NCBI GenBank assembly: GCA_033439295.1
Contig: JAVTLE010000007.1
Span: 186,001 to 250,000, forward strand
Reading direction: 5' to 3'
From: Deuterostichococcus epilithicus
Lineage: Eukaryota > Chlorophyta > Trebouxiophyceae > Prasiolales > Stichococcaceae
Length of the DNA: 64,000 nucleotides
A program made the translations under genes and the position numbers. Under the pieces are notes generated by a model. That model saw nothing but the letters and a program-made list of their open reading frames with translations. It was not told the origin of the DNA and did not search any database. This document shows positions 1 to 11,600 of this stretch, piece after piece (position 1 is the stretch's first letter; each line of letters starts with the position of its first letter).

Positions 1-532
1 ACGCCAGGTACAACATGCATGAAAGAGTTTGGTATCGGGCCGAAAGCTGTTCCGTATGAATCACATTGCGTCTTACTCATAAGTTCAAGTAGGTACTGGA
101 AGGAACAAGCATCGGGATATCGTGTTTCTCATTCCAAGACGAAGAGGTTTGTAACAATGTATCATATCTGGAACCTGATGACAAGCTTCCCTGCAGCCTA
201 CTGACACCATAAAATAGAATTGGTAGTACCAAAACAATATGAGAGCCTACTGACTGCATTGTTCTCGGAAATGTAAAGTGTGAAGTTTGTTCAGCACACG
301 CCATCGCCGCAGAGAATTCATGAAGGCTGGCCTTGCCACGATGACACAAAAAGCGTTTCGCTCAGACGGCGGAAGCATCCCCGCCGCCCTGCCTAGCTGA
401 TCTCCCGCTGCTTCAAATCACCGGCTCAATCCCGCTCGAGTTGACTGACAAGTGGTACATCTTGTATGGCTCAGGGACCAGAGGCGCTCTGAGAGATGGG
501 TCTGCGCGCTCCTGGTCACTGCAAAGTTTCCA

Positions 533-2302
533 TCACAAAGGGTCAAAATGCCATCCATGGGTGCTGCACTTGCAGTGCGGATGACGCAGCAGCAGTGGAA
601 CAGCAACCCACCTGCAAATGTAGAGGTCGCATTTCGACACGGCGTGCCGGACATATTCCTCTCCAAACACGCGGTGCCACAAGGCCTCGAAGGCGAATCC
701 CAGGTGCTGGCTGCGTCCTTTTGGCCACGTCTGCAGGATGAAGAGTGCATGATTGAGTCGATGGCAAACAGCCACACATATACGACCAGAGCATTTGCTG
801 CAACTCAGCTGTTCAGCGCAGGCATACTCACGTGGAACACGTCCAGTGCATTGGCATAGAAGCGGAGCGGCCGCAGCAGCACGCGCTCTTTAGTGACCAT
901 GAACTCCCCATTGCCAGCCCCAGGGGCGATCAAGTCTGGAAGATCGCCGAGTTCTTCCTATTGGAGAATGTTGCACGGATCACGAGTCTCTTTGCGAATG
1001 CATTCGAAGGCTGAGTGACATCATTCAGAGTACAGGCCTGCAGGATGTGCACCTGGAAGGCGATGCCCCAAAGACGCGCCATCCTGGCTGAAATCTTCGC
1101 AGAGAAGCGGCCCAGCTGCGCCGGCTCATTGAGCAGCGGGCTTTTTGCCCTCTCAGGATGTGTGGGCGTGTATGCTGAGCCGAGCGTGGAGCACAGCCTG
1201 TCGCCGCGCTCCGCACAGTTCCTGCGGCGGGTTCAAAGGTTAGCAGTGTGCTGAGATACTCGAGGGACGGGAAAACCAGCAGTAGCGGTTGACAACGGTG
1301 CGCACATCATTGCCGACACTCGCGAGATGCGGGTTTGCCAACTAGGGTTGAAGAGCACGATCAAGGAGTCACCAGTCTGTGTACCCCCAATGCCGGATGT
1401 TTGCAAACGGAAGTGCTCCCCATCTGAGCTTGCGCAGGAGGGCTACCCCATTGGGCCCTCTGTGCCAGGACACCCTGCAACCAAGGTTCGTTAGGGCTCA
1501 GGCTGGGCTCCAAAAACAGGCAGCCTCTTATCTGCAGGAAAATCCTGTAAAATCTTACAAAAGTTTTAGAGGCTGAGACGCAGATTGCGCACTCGTGTCC
1601 GTGCAGGAAGAGCATGACGTCCGGCAGCCGGTCGTAATTATCCACTATGAACTGCAGGTAGACCGCAGTCTCCTTCCCGTAGGAGGCCGGGTTCAGTGGG
1701 CACTCGACCGGCCAGTCAACCTGCTTTCCTGCGCCACACTGCATGATGAGGTTCAGGCGGCGGCTGTTTAAAATAAGAATGCTCTACGGAAAGGCCATGA
1801 TGCAATGGCCAGCGTTTCACAGTGAGAGGCACAGTGGGAAGCAACCCCACTGCGCTGGCAGAAAGAGAAAACTACCTGGAGGGCACCGCTTATGGTGCTC
1901 TGTAATGTTGCCTACATACTGATAGATCGTACTAGGGATGTCGCCGAGCTTCAATGGCAGCCTGCACTTTACAGAAGCGTTCAGATGCGGAGAAGTTCCG
2001 CTGCGGGGCACGCGATGCGGGGCACAAGCAGCTCGCACAAGGATGTTGTGGGGTCGTGGACATTCCACCGCCCAGACGCACCATGAGACGTCCTCAGTGT
2101 ACCTCCCGGCAATGATGTGCCTTGATGTTGCTCTGGGGCCCCGCATGCTTCCCAAGCGGACACTGCCTTGATATCGAGAGGCGGCGAGAAGAAGCAGCGC
2201 GGACACCACAAAGGCAGCGGTAGTTGTGGCTGGCAGGCGACACCGAAAGCCGTAGCCCCGATTGGTTGAGGTCGGCGTGACCAGCGCATGAGCGGCCACC
2301 AT
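533..2302 (-). CDS. DUF3431-like membrane-anchored protein, multi-exon
   Basis: The function of this family is unknown; it sits in glycosyltransferase-like neighbourhoods in fungi and algae. The first exon starts with ATG at 2302 and has one hydrophobic segment at about residues 29-42 (AAFVVSALLLLAA), which predicts a type II membrane anchor. It is followed by TEDVSW, the motif that opens DUF3431. The next exon (about 1590-1722) carries YLQFIVDNYDRLPDVMLFLH and GHE, matching the family core of NYD, LPD and F.HGH. A later exon (about 835-950) reads GEFMVTKERVLLRPLRFYAN, and the next (about 590-731) reads FAFEALWHRVFGEE, matching the family C-terminus. Donors GTGAGT and GTGGGT and acceptor CTGCAG support the last two joins. 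The joins between 950 and 1590 are unresolved. The stop at 533 is the best in-frame end if the last exon reads through its donor-like site. Confidence 0.6.
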
Positions 2303-4401
2303 AGCACGACGTTATTCATCGTTAGCTGCTGTCAGGGCTGCACTGCCGTGCCGCTGCCATGGCGCGCCCGCACTGCTGCGGCCGTGCAGCAGCTTTCAGT
2401 ACCGCCTGGAATAAGCTGAGCACGCGGTATGCTGGCTGCGACTCGGCAGGCGAGTCCTGCGTGTAAGGATCGAGCCTGAGCTCATGGGCTCATGCACAAG
2501 CACCCTCCTGCCCAAGGGCTTGCCAGTGAGTGGTGACAAACTGAGGTGATAGTTCGGGACGTTCGTAAGATTAGATGGCAACGACAACCAACTTGGACTG
2601 TTGTCGTGTTTTGAATGCTGTTGGTCAAAACTCAAAAGCTTAGAAGTGCGGAATTTTGAATCCCACAGCCAGAGTCCCGTGAGTCAGCTAATCTCGAGGC
2701 TACTCGTGCTACCTAAGTGAAGGCCAAAAAGCATCTACGCCAACTTGACAGCCCGCCGGTAAATGAGTCAACCTCAAGGCCCGATGAAATTCATCGGTTG
2801 CCAAAGTGACTGATGAGGCCCTCAGGCAAGGCCGAAACGCGTCACACAAAGCCTCGGTCATACTCACACCCCTTCAGCCCTTTAGGGCTTGCGACACAAT
2901 TCCCTGCTGGGTGAACACAATTCTCTCTCTCTCTTTTTGGCGAACGGTAAGTACTTGATGGCTGGACAAAGAGTCTGAGAGTAGATAGTAGAACATCATG
3001 ATGCTCGCATGCGTACTCAGCATAGGTGATACAGCTCTGATTTTGAGAAAACTAACGTGGGACCCCATGCGTGCGGCAAATGGCAAATGCACCTATTACA
3101 CCATTGATTGCCATTTTTCAGCTCTCGCCTCCCATCCCGCGCGGCAAGGCAGTGAATGGATCTACAGCCCAAATGGCTACTCTTCCATATCCCTCCTTTC
3201 ATCAGGGCAGCAGATGCACCTACAGCCTAACTGGCTACTTTTTCAGCTTTCTCCTCTCGGGCTCCCACCCGGGCAGCTTATGCACCTACATCCCAGCTGG
3301 CTACTTTGACAATCTTCTCCTCCTCCCATCCGGGGCAAATTTAGTGCAACGGTATGGTTGCCTCACACCCGGACCGCAGGAGGATTTTGATATTGCAGCC
3401 GCCAGGCAACAGCCAAAGTGCATCAGCGTCCCGGATGCATGGGAGGAGAACATGGAGAAGCCTGAGCGACAACACCTGAAATGCATTGGCGTCCCGGACT
3501 TCGGATGGGAGGAGAGAAATGAGAAAGGTAACCACGGCGGCTACTGCTTCTTTCACGTCACTTCCTTCAATCCGGGTGCAAAAGCCATCTGCTCCCGCAC
3601 GAATGGGAGGAGAGAAATGCAGAAGTGGCCAATCAATTGGGCTGTAGGTGCAGTTTCCGCCTTGTCGCACGGACGGGAGGAGAGAAGTGGAGAAATTGCC
3701 ATCAGGCTGAGGTGCATTTACTGCTGCCCGGACTATAAAGAAAAATACGAAAGTAGCAATGGGAGGAACGAAATTGGCAGCTCAGGATTTTGCGCCCAGT
3801 GGCTAGGTGATTTCTCGATTTCCTGATTCTCACCTCGGTAGTCGCCCAGCGGCTGCGTTATATATTTCTCTCCTCCCATCCTTGTGTGAAAGCCATCCAT
3901 ACCGTTGCAACTGTACCCCGGACGGGATGAGGGAAATGTAGGAATATGGGCTGTACTACGTGCATTCGCCGCCCGAATGGGAGGAGGAAACTGAACAAGT
4001 AGCCCATAGCACCTGAGATGCATTTGCTGCCCAGATAAGAGGAGGATAGTATCAAAGTAGCACGTTTAACATTTTCCACCTCCGATCCGGGTGCGAAGGC
4101 CGACTAAGATGTAGGGTTTGTGGGATTGTGTGCCCGCGACAAGCCATAGTACTGCGCCTAAGCACAGTTTCCGTCGGCCTACAGTGAACTAATCTCGCGC
4201 AGTGGCACATGGCCAAATTCACATTCAGCGGCAGCTCGCTGGACTTTAGAAAAGGACTAGTAGTTCTCACGACTCAACTTGCGCTGCAGCGGCGCTGGCC
4301 TCACGGCGACGCTCCTTGATAATCTTTCTTTAGATGTGACTGGCATGCCATGCTGGAGCTTTTCTGAACGTATCGGATCGTGATGTGTCCCTCAGCTCAC
4401 G
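2303..4401. other. Intergenic region, no gene seen
   Basis: It lies between the divergent DUF3431-like and glycosyltransferase genes and probably holds both promoters. Short ORFs on both strands show no family signature. A (CT)n tract lies at about 2921-2936 and the inverted minisatellite array occupies 3083-4085. Confidence 0.5.
3083..4085. repeat. Minisatellite-like array of about 60-bp units in both orientations
   Basis: About nine to ten degenerate units of 55-67 bp. The forward unit, clearest at 3211-3277 and 3278-3341, runs from TGCACCTACAGCC through CTGGCTACTTT and TTCTCCTCTC to CCCGGGCAGC. Forward copies lie at 3087-3341. From about 3420 the units appear as reverse complements, with GGGAGGAGAGAAATG, GGGCTGTAGGTGCA and TGCCCGGAC, at about 3430-3490, 3490-3550, 3600-3655, 3660-3735, 3915-3965, 3968-4030 and 4030-4085. 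The array therefore switches orientation once and could fold into long imperfect hairpins. ORFs across it are repeat-driven and not called as genes. Confidence 0.75.
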
Positions 4402-6015
4402 ATGCTCTCCGAAAGTTATTTGTTCATTAGATGGCGATGGCTGCTGCTGCTGCCTTTGGTCGCACTGCTCATTGTTTTCCTGCGGCACGGCCCAGCCTAT
4501 CACAGCGTCCATACTGGCTTGCAGCAGCATGAAGGCGACCAGCTCTCGGAGACATGGCCGGTCTCCAGGTACGCATTCCCGTAATGGCCTTGTCGTGCTT
4601 TAGCTGACAATCTATGCGCTCAAATTGCAGCGCATTGCTCCTCAAGCAGGGCGCTGCAGTGTGGCAGCGGCTGGCAGAGGGACTACACGCATATGCACGC
4701 GGCCGTGCTTCGGGGGGAGCTGGAGCCGCGGTACCTGGTGGCCATGGGCCACAACGGTCTGGCCGACTCTGTGATTGCGGCAGTGACGCTGTTGTATGTG
4801 GCGGTGCTCCAGCGGCGGGCCTTCCTCATGAGCTTTGGCGCCTCCAAGGGCTCGTACGAGTGGGCGCTGAGCAGCCCTAAAATCAACTGGACGTGGTGAG
4901 TGGTGCAACCTGCCCGGTGGATGTAGGCACCGCCTTGCACAGATTGACACCTGCTAAGCGCACATTGCTGGGGACAGGGATCCCAGCCTCATGGAGCCCG
5001 AGACCACACTCAAAGTCATACTAACAGCTCGGGACCGCGCCACGCCACAAGCCATGCACATCAAGCACGGGGTACGAACGTTTGTTGTTCTGTAGTGGAG
5101 CGCCGTTTGCAGTGCTTTCTGCCCCATGAAGCAATCGTGTAGATGGAGCTGTAACATGCAGTACACCACAAACAAGCAGCCTCCTTCATAGGACGTCACG
5201 ACGCTCGGCGCAGGCTACAAACTGCTGTACGTACGGTCGTTCGCAGGTGTGCTCTCATGCAGTTGTATGGAAGTCTCTCATGGCGGTGACCGTGATGCAG
5301 GCACATACTGAGCTGGAACTACCCCTGACCCTGACCCACAGGCCACACGCGGCGGCTGCTTGACAACCCGCACCACAAGGATGAGCTGGTCCGGATGGGC
5401 GTCAACCCCTCGACAGCCTTCGCCTGCGCAGTGGACTTTCTTTTCAGGCTGCGACCAGAGACACTGGCGCCCTATGCGGCCGAACTTGCTGCGCTTGGCG
5501 ACTTGGCCGCACTTAAAATTGGCATCCAAATCAGGGTGGGCGACACGGTATTCACCACAGGCGAGGACAACTCCACATTAGAATTCTTTTCTGCGTTTTT
5601 TGACTGCGCCAGCCAACTCGAGGCGGCCCGCCGCCGCTCGCCTGGGCAGCGGGTCATGTACTACCTGATCAGCGACTCGGTGCGCCTGCGGCGCCTGGCA
5701 ACTGAGGCGTTTGGCACCAAACTGGTCACCAGTCTGGACACGCCGGTGAAGCACACACGCAAGCGCCGAAGCAACGACCCTGCTGAGCAGCTGCAGGCCT
5801 TCAGAGCCGCCGTCGCCGAGATGTGGCTCTTTGCGCTGTGCAACTACCACGTCGTCAGCCTGCACAGCGGGTTTGGCAGGGCCGGCGCGTACATGAGCAG
5901 CAGTTACCATCATTACTTCCCTGTCGAATTTGACAAAGACGACCCGACAGTGCCCGCGCTCAACAGGTCCTGCGGCAGCCTGGACTATGTGCCCACTCAC
6001 GACTGGAATATGTGA
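4402..6015 (+). CDS. Type II Golgi glycosyltransferase, fucosyltransferase-like
   Basis: Five exons (4402-4560, 4660-4895, 4978-5071, 5192-5246, 5342-6015) join in phase to 405 residues. The start is the ATG at 4402, followed by a short basic cytoplasmic tail and a membrane anchor at residues 13-27 (WLLLLPLVALLIVFL), the usual layout of Golgi glycosyltransferases. The central part has LVAMGHNGLADSVIAAVTLL, a nucleotide-binding-like segment, and the last exon has KIGIQIRVGD. That H/Q-I-R-x-G-D type motif is shared by fucosyltransferases of the GT23, GT37 and O-fucosyltransferase groups. Donor and acceptor substrates cannot be read from the sequence. Exon 1 could instead end at the GT at 4569, but only the donor at 4561 keeps phase with exon 2. 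Confidence 0.65.
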
Positions 6016-7485
6016 TGCCCAGTGGCTTTATCACAGAGCGCAGCGCAGATTTGCTATGGCGCTACATATCTTGTATACTTGTACAATTGGGAGATAGATC
6101 AACCTAGGATGAGCTATCAACAATGCGCTCGCTGTGGCAGTTGCCTGTGGCAGGCAAGGCTACCGAAGGTAATTCAGGTCAATGCGGGGAATTCAATGGG
6201 TTGTGTACCTACATCGGACCACACATAGCGGCATGTGGTTTTGTCGTGCCGGCGGCGCTGGCTGGTACCGGCGGCGCTGGCTGGTGCCAGTGGAACAACT
6301 CGAAAGCTTACAAGCTCCAAGGCAGGCGGTCAGGCGGATGTTCGGAAGAAAGGAACTGCAAACGGGATTGTGTGCCGATCGTCAAGACAGCAGAGTTCAT
6401 ACGTATGCAATCTGAACCGAAAACCGACGTTCTCAGGGCACAGATAGGGTCTAATAACTAATGCTGCAGTTCCTGCTGCTAGAATCTCCGGAGTACTTCT
6501 CCAGTAGCACGACTGCTACACACGCCACTAGATAGAAAGTCCGCCATCTGCCGCAATTTGCAAATTAAAATACGTAAGGAACTGGTGTAGGTACTACTTA
6601 AAGTATGACGTTTCCTCTCCGCACACAAGTTCATTTGACAAAGTATTCCCGAACCAAGAAAAACGTGCCGATTGAGTTTAGGTGCCTACCGGCTGGCCTT
6701 GCTTTTGTTGAGCAGTAACTGTGGGCGCAAGCCAATACAAGCAATGCAGATCCGGCAGGTTGTGACCACGCACACACTGAGCTGTCCTGCGTCTTCGTTA
6801 TTCTTGAAGAACAGAACAGGAGCTTGGTTACCTTTCATTTGCTGTCGTTTACAAGTCCATGTGTGCACCCCGGCAGTTTTGACCCAATTTGGGCAAAAAC
6901 GCAAAACAAAATGGTAACCTGAGGGACAAAGTAAGGGCTGGTCTTCATCTTGTGAAACTTCTTTCGAAAATCATCCAAGCAGCAGGAAATTCGTGATGGC
7001 TCGGCGGCCCTGAAATTGTCTCATAAAATGAACAAAAGGCGTCGATCCTGTGTTCCAATAGAGGGAAAGAGAAAGTATGTAACACAGGCGCCAATCCAAT
7101 TCCCGAAAGCATCTGCTGCAAATCTTGCGAAAGGTCTGTCGTGCCCGCCGTATGGTGAGTAGGTATCCAGGCTAAAGTTGGTCATAGGTATCCGATGCCG
7201 CCTTGCAGGTGACATCACTCCTGATGATGACGACGTGACAAGCAAGGGTACTGAACCGCGGTGTTGAAGCACTTGTGAACGTCGAAAGACACAGGTAGAC
7301 CAAGGGGTATCGAAGGGAGGGGGAAATGAAACGCCTTCAACACCCCATGAGCAGTCTCAAGCCCGCCCCCGCTCTCTCGCAATCAAGCCCGCATGCATCA
7401 CCCCCTTGCGATTTGCAGATCACCCATTGGATAGACGGCGCCCGTAGTAAAGTGAACAGCGCTGCAGCAAAGACTGGTTGCACGT
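6016..7485. other. Intergenic region between the glycosyltransferase and CHLI
   Basis: This should hold the 3' UTR of the glycosyltransferase and the upstream region of CHLI. A perfect tandem duplication of about 19 bp (ccggcggcgctggctggt, twice) lies at about 6247-6285. The rest contains only short ORFs without recognisable content. Confidence 0.5.
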
Positions 7486-8673
7486 GTGTTTTGGAAGTCC
7501 AGTCTCTTGACACTTCCTGCAGCAGAGGTTACTTCATGTCCACCATGCTCCTACAACGCCTGGTGCGCTCCAACATCTCCAGCAATGCAACGTGCTAGAG
7601 GCTGCCTTGCTGGCGCAAATGGCTCCTGGTCATGTGTGAATTGCTGGACGGACCCAAGTTGCCAACGCAGCGTGTCAAACAATGATGATCGTGTCGCGGC
7701 TAGGCACAATTCGATGGGACGTGCGGGGTCCACTCAACGGGAGCTGACTTTGCGCGAATGCCCAACCTCTAGATGTGGTATCGATCCTGAACCACTCTGC
7801 AACGCAGGCGCCGGGCGCGGGCGTGAGGCCCTGCAGCCGACAGTGCAGCACCAGCAGCAGGCAGTGCACAGCGCGCTGCCGCAGCGCGCAGCTGCTTGCA
7901 GCCTCCAGGTGCCCGCAGCCTCTGGTCCCCACGCTTGCCAGTACGCGCATGAGGTATACAGGGTGTCAGATCAGTCTCAAGCATCGGCGCCAACAGCGTC
8001 AACAGCGCTGCTCCGATGCTCCTTGCCGTCCCCGCTGGCCACATTCTGCAGCAATGGCGGCCGATGCTTCACACCTGCACCCGCAGGTGGTCGGCGGCGA
8101 CGCCCCAGCATGCAGCCAGCCACGTGTGCAGCGCCGCGGCCCTCGAGGAGGCGCCGCAGTCGACAAACTCCTCGACGCCGCCAGGTGAGGCTATGGGTGC
8201 TTCCCGCACCCTCTCCGTGGCAGCTCAGGGCATGGACCGCCTCTGGTGGAGCGCTGGTCTGCTGGATCGCGACAAAGCTCCTGCTGGCGGTCTGGGTGAG
8301 CCGCGCCGAGCTGCGCCAGCACAGGCTGGCTACACGCTGCGCCTCGCATGGCCACGCCTGCCACGCACAGGCTTGGACACGGCGCAACGCATCACAAGCT
8401 GGAACACTTCGGAGGGACGCTGCGATGTGGAGTGCAAACACAGCGCACCCACGGACGCGGCGCTGCCGCACAGGCGCATGCTTGCCTACATTCGCTGCTG
8501 CGCAGGCCAAGCACAGCCGCGGCTGCCGGCCGGCGACACGCAGGTGGATGCTTTACAGCCGCGCAGTGGGCCTGCCTCGCAGACGCGGCTGCCGAAAGCT
8601 TCCTTTGCGAATTCGCCCAGCGGGCAGCGCTCCTTGCGGCGCACAGTTTGACTATTTCTTTCCATATCAACAG
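7486..8673 (+). other. Unresolved 5' region of CHLI, transit peptide expected here
   Basis: CHLI proteins begin with a chloroplast transit peptide, and the first securely recognised CHLI codons start at 8674 with an acceptor that needs one base from an earlier exon. The missing start exon should therefore lie here. Several overlapping plus-strand frames are open and rich in Ala, Arg, Ser and Gln, which suits a transit peptide but also suits random GC-rich DNA. A plausible donor follows the codons ending near 8187. I cannot choose the start codon. The 418-residue open frame at 7486-8742 is probably fortuitous. Confidence 0.35.
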
Positions 8674-11600
8674 GCGCGGCGGAGGAGGCACAGGCGCGCC
8701 CAGTGTTCCCCTTCACTGCGATCGTGGGGCAGGAGCAGATGAAGCTGGCGCTCATGCTCAACATCATCGACCCCAAGATCGGCGGCGTCATGGTCATGGG
8801 CGACCGCGGCACTGGCAAGTCGACCACCGTGCGCGCGCTCACCGATTTGCTGCCCGAGATCCAGGTGCGGGGCTGTCATGTTGGCATGGCTGACGTTTCC
8901 GCTCCTCCGCGCTGTGAGGAGCAGGAACCCTGGCGAGTCCAACGACGGCAGCGCCTTGCACCGCGGGGCTGCGGCGCCTCGACTGCACGCAGTGCAGCAT
9001 GCTTGTCGGGACTCATAAGTGGGGCGGCGATGCTGGAGAGCCCCCGCGCTGCCAGCAGGACCCGTTCGCCGTCAGCGCCTCTGGCCGAGGCATGCATGCC
9101 GCAGTGCGGGAGTGCAGCGCTTGTTTGGGTATTTCAGGGTCCAGGCTCTGGGCTTTTAAACCTGGGCTCCTAACCGAGTGGCAGACCCTGCGCCTTGATG
9201 AGGTGCATCTTCCGCTGCCGCCGCAGGTGGTGGTGGGCGACCCCTTCAACAGCGACCCCAACGACCCGGAGGTCATGAGCGAGGACGTGCGCAACCGCCT
9301 CGCCGCCGGCGAGCAGCTGCCGGTGCGTGCTGATTGTGGCGGCCCGCCCTCTTTTCCTGGATGTTCGCTGGTGCCGCACAGGCGCAGCCTTCGGCTGCAC
9401 AAGGGCGGCGAGCTGCACCAGCTGCTGTCGGTGCAGCTGTTGGCGCAGCAACTCACCCTGCAGTGTGGTGGAAGCTGCTCGTCAACAAGCCGCGGCTGAC
9501 GCCCCTGGCGTGCCCCGCGGCGGCGCAGACGCGGGCGGCGCGCATCAACATGGTGGACCTGCCGCTGGGCGCCACGGAGGACCGCGTGTGCGGCACCATT
9601 GACATCGAGAAGGCGCTCACGGAGGGCGTCAAGGCCTTCGAGCCCGGCCTGCTGGTGCGCGCCCGTTCGCCGTTCCGGAGCCCGCCAAGCTTTTCGATGC
9701 TGCTCCGCACCTTCTCGCAGATTGATTCAACATGTGGAATTGAAAAGGCTCCATCCCCAGCCACGAGGCTGTTGAGCTGCAGCCACCAGCAGGGGGATGT
9801 GGTTGCCGTTGTGCGGCTGAACTGCGGGGAGGGTCGCGGCGCATCCGCTGACGGCTGTGCTGTGCAGCAGAGAAGGGACCTTGCGGCTGTGCGGCCGCTG
9901 CGCTGGAAAATGCCGAAGTGCTGGCGCGGTGGGGCGAGCCGCCGCTCAGTCTATACGTAAACATTTTAATGCTGGCCATCCGCGGTCAAAGCGCCTCTTC
10001 TGTCGTGGCCGTCCCGGGCTGCCGCCTCCTTTCCCTGTACTGCGCGCAGGCAACAGCCGCCGTGGCATCCTGTGCGAGGACGAGGTCGATGTTTTGCCGG
10101 ACCTTATTCCTGGCAGCGCTCGCCGCACCCTGGCCTCACGATGCACACATCTCTCAGCCCCTATCAGCTGACCCGCCGCTCCTGCCCTGCCGTGCCTGCA
10201 GGCCAAGGCCAACCGCGGCATCCTGTATGTGGACGAGGTCAACCTCCTGGACGACCACCTGGTGGATGTGCTGCTGGACTCTGCCGCCTCTGGCTGGAAC
10301 ACCGTGGAGCGGGAGGGCATCTCCATCTCCCACCCAGCCCGCTTCATCCTCGTTGGCTCCGGTGGGTTTTTGGGGGTTTTGTGGGGCTTCGGCCGAAGCA
10401 CTCCTGGCCAGGGACGCAGCAGGGACGAGCGGTGCCCGGTGCTCAGATGGCGCAGTGCTTGCCTGGGCTGCCCGCGGCGCCGCGGGCTGTCCCCAAGGGG
10501 AATGGAAGCGGCGTTGCAGTTACTTCACGCTTTTTGCTGAGCGTGCGTGCGTGCTCGCTCAGGTTTTCTGGAGAGATCTCGTACCAGAGTCCAGCCGCAT
10601 GTTGTGAACCTCCTCACCTTCGTGAGCTGATTTACCATGTGAGCCCGCCTGCGCTTGATCCAGGCAGCTGCGCTCACTGCTCTGCATCACCAACATTTGA
10701 AACAGTGTCCAGAGCTGAACCCAGCACAGAGCTGCGCGTACTGCCGGGGGGCTGGAGGGAGGAAGTTGGAGCTTTTGACAGGGCGCCAACATGGGGGCGG
10801 TACCATCTTTTCAGAAGCTGAATGGCGTCCACGTAGAAAAGGCTGCGGGCAAGAGTGTTGCGGCTGCAGCGGCTCGGCAGGCCATGCCGGCTGCGAGGCG
10901 TTGCTCAGGCGCAGCAGCATGCGCCGATCCTGTGCTGGGCCAGCCAGATTCCAGCGGAGGCCCCTGCGCTGCCGCCGCGCAGGCAGTCTGGGGGCGGGTG
11001 GGCGGGCGGCGGCCGCAGCCTCTGAACAGCGACATGCCAATGCGGGCTGACAGCCGCCCCGGAAGCATCCGTGAACCCCTGCCGCTGCGCAGGCACCCTG
11101 GAGGAGGGCGAGCCGTGGCTGCAGCTTCTCGACAGCGATCTGCGGCAAGATCAGAAAATCACAATTGACTCAAGAGAGATTCTACTGCCGACGCACCAGG
11201 CAACGCGGAGGAGGGCGAGCTGTGGCTGCAGCTTTTGAACTGCGATCTGCGGCAATGCAGCCCAACCTGAAAGCTTGACCTCTGAAATCATGACTGAAGT
11301 GCGACTCCACTGCCGCCGCGCAGGCAACCCGGAGGAGGGCGAGCTGCGGCCGCAGCTGCTGGACCGCTTCGGCATGCACGCGGAGATCCGCACCGTCAAG
11401 GACCCCACCCTGCGGGTGCAGATCGTGGAGCAGCGCGCCGACTTCGACACCAACCCCACCGCCTTCCGCTCCTCCTACGGCGACAAGCAGAAGCAGCTGA
11501 CCGACAAGATCATCGCCGCCCGCGCGCTGCTCAAGGACGTGAGGATTCTGCGCCCCTGCCCCCCTCCTGTCGTTCCCCTCCTGCGTACTTGGCCAGCCGG

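Noticed and set aside
452-859. 135-residue plus-strand ORF
   Set aside because: It lies opposite well-supported DUF3431-like exons on the minus strand and has no recognisable content.
7486-8742. 418-residue plus-strand open frame before CHLI
   Set aside because: It is open because of high GC content. It runs out of frame across the start of the true CHLI exon at 8674, and it has no family signal.
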